Program-made: the position numbers and the translations under genes
The notes under the pieces: model-generated
What the model saw: only the letters and a program-made list of their open reading frames with translations
What the model was told of the DNA's origin: nothing
The model's database searches: none
Shown: one piece after another, positions 51,301 to 51,783 of the stretch
Layout: every line of letters starts with the position of its first letter
How positions within the stretch are numbered: position 1 is the first letter of the stretch
From: Variovorax gracilis
Lineage (GTDB): Bacteria; Pseudomonadota; Gammaproteobacteria; Burkholderiales; Burkholderiaceae_C
Length of the DNA stretch: 51,783 nt
Direction of reading: 5' to 3'
NCBI RefSeq assembly: GCF_030317115.1
Contig: NZ_JASZYF010000035.1
Span: 1 to 51,783, forward strand

Positions 51301-51540
51301 ATAGGGGTAGGAAACGGCTCTCGCCGTCCCCTCCCTCCGAACCCGCTGTGCAGTTCTCCCGCGACGGGCTCTACAGTCAGTTGTTTCCGCACCGGGATTG
51401 GCGCGCCAATTGATGTGAGCTTCGGACATCGTGAACAGCCAAGATTGGCGAAGAAGGAATTTGGCCATTGTTTGTGATCGTTCAGACATCGTCGCGGACC
51501 CGGTCGGTGCTTCTGTTTTCGCAACATCGCCCGCAATCGA
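51301..51540 (-). mobile_element. 3' end of a group II intron with maturase C-terminus
   Basis: The minus strand shows, in order, the end of a maturase (RAMLRKQKHRPGPRRCL, then DHKQWPNSFFANLG), a frameshift near 51437-51440 with LFTMSEAHINWRANP in the next frame, then the domain V hairpin (51339-51371), domain VI (51301-51338; ACGGC-GAGA-GCCGT hairpin with a flanking stem ending CCTACCCCTAT). The rest of the intron, including most of the reverse transcriptase, is not in the neighbouring sequence. It is a decayed 5'-truncated intron. Confidence 0.75.
51339..51371 (-). ncRNA. Group II intron domain V
   Basis: A 33-nt hairpin beginning GAGCCCG and ending CGGGTTC with the AGC triad near its 5' side and an upper stem GCGG/CUGC, as in the catalytic domain V of group II introns. 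It directly follows the maturase end and precedes domain VI. The loop is slightly larger than a classic GNRA tetraloop, which may reflect decay. Confidence 0.72.
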
Positions 51541-51682
51541 CGCCGAACAAAGCCGTCGATTGACGAGAACGTGAACAGACGACCGCGCGCCCGCTCCTCT
51601 GTTAGATGCTATGTGGGACTACCCGAGAGAGACCCGTTTAGCTACAACGGGATTTCCTTAACTTCTTGGCAGAGGAGATGGT

Positions 51683-51783
51683 ATGGACGCCTCCCTCCCG
51701 CTAAACGACTGCGAAGGTGGAGGATTGCCGCTGGTGACGGTGGGGGCCTCGCAATCGACGGCATCGAGTGCCAAAGTGGAAGT
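51683..51783 (+). CDS. Start of an unknown gene, cut by window edge
   Basis: ATG 51683 is preceded by AGAGGAG with about 6 nt spacing and reads MDASLPLNDCEGGGLPLVTV, open to the window end, 33 codons. No family can be recognised from so little. It may be the first gene outside the island. It could also be chance. Confidence 0.35.
   Translation, partial: MDASLPLNDCEGGGLPLVTVGASQSTASSAKVE

Noticed and set aside
51339..51371. A tRNA-like hairpin at the right end
   Set aside because: It is a single stem-loop without cloverleaf and fits group II intron domain V.

Overview
The window is a high-GC proteobacterial segment, most likely from a betaproteobacterium of the order Burkholderiales. That placement is inferred from codon and base composition, the polyhydroxybutyrate-type esterase and the insertion-sequence families, not from a marker gene. 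Its core, about 13.4-47.3 kb, is a long co-directional cluster for an extracellular contractile injection system (eCIS, Pvc/Afp-like). The cluster is flanked on both sides by decayed mobile elements and gene remnants.

Left flank (1-13.3 kb). There are transposase remnants, a broken NAD(P)H-hydrate dehydratase gene and a small PHB-type locus (small protein, esterase, CopG-type regulator with a perfect palindrome at its start codon). A zinc-ribbon membrane protein and a small acidic protein follow. Next comes a minus-strand group: a protein with a possible winged-helix end, an HExxH protein, and a two-helix membrane protein broken by an intact 1359-bp IS3-family element with a 3-bp target duplication. 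Then an intact ISKra4-type element, a fragment of an AAA+ ATPase of the eCIS type, and a truncated IS4-type transposase.

eCIS cluster (13.4-47.3 kb, plus strand). A sigma-54-type promoter (GGCAC-N5-TTGCA) precedes a small frameshifted wHTH-like gene. Then follow the tail terminator/cap (DUF4255), a beta-module protein, an oversized sheath, tube, second sheath, second tube, a DUF5908-like small protein, a LysM tube/baseplate adaptor, hub, spike, an unknown protein, the gp25-like wedge, a baseplate J-like protein and a gpI-like protein with an NHL-type propeller. After these come three large proteins sharing an N-terminal module, the last being an S74-type tail fibre, then a putative tape-measure-type protein, a DUF4157 protein, the AAA+ ATPase and a 1156-residue DUF4157 protein ending in a likely PD-(D/E)xK nuclease. 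Many genes overlap by 1-4 nt, so this is probably one operon. The order is assembly parts first, fibres next, loading ATPase and cargo last.

Right flank (47.3-51.8 kb). On the minus strand, converging on the cluster, lie a sigma-54 activator with an unusual GAFTNA loop and, 4 nt downstream, a second cargo-like gene. That gene has a DUF4157-like N-terminus and a C-terminal HEEVH metallopeptidase-like domain, and is broken by two 1-nt frameshifts. The window ends in an IS6-type transposase remnant interrupted by the 3' end of a group II intron (domains V and VI visible), and the start of an unknown gene.

Reading: the sigma-54 activator at one end and the sigma-54 promoter at the other suggest that they form one regulated system delivering at least one predicted nuclease. 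All functions are predicted from sequence motifs and gene order only.
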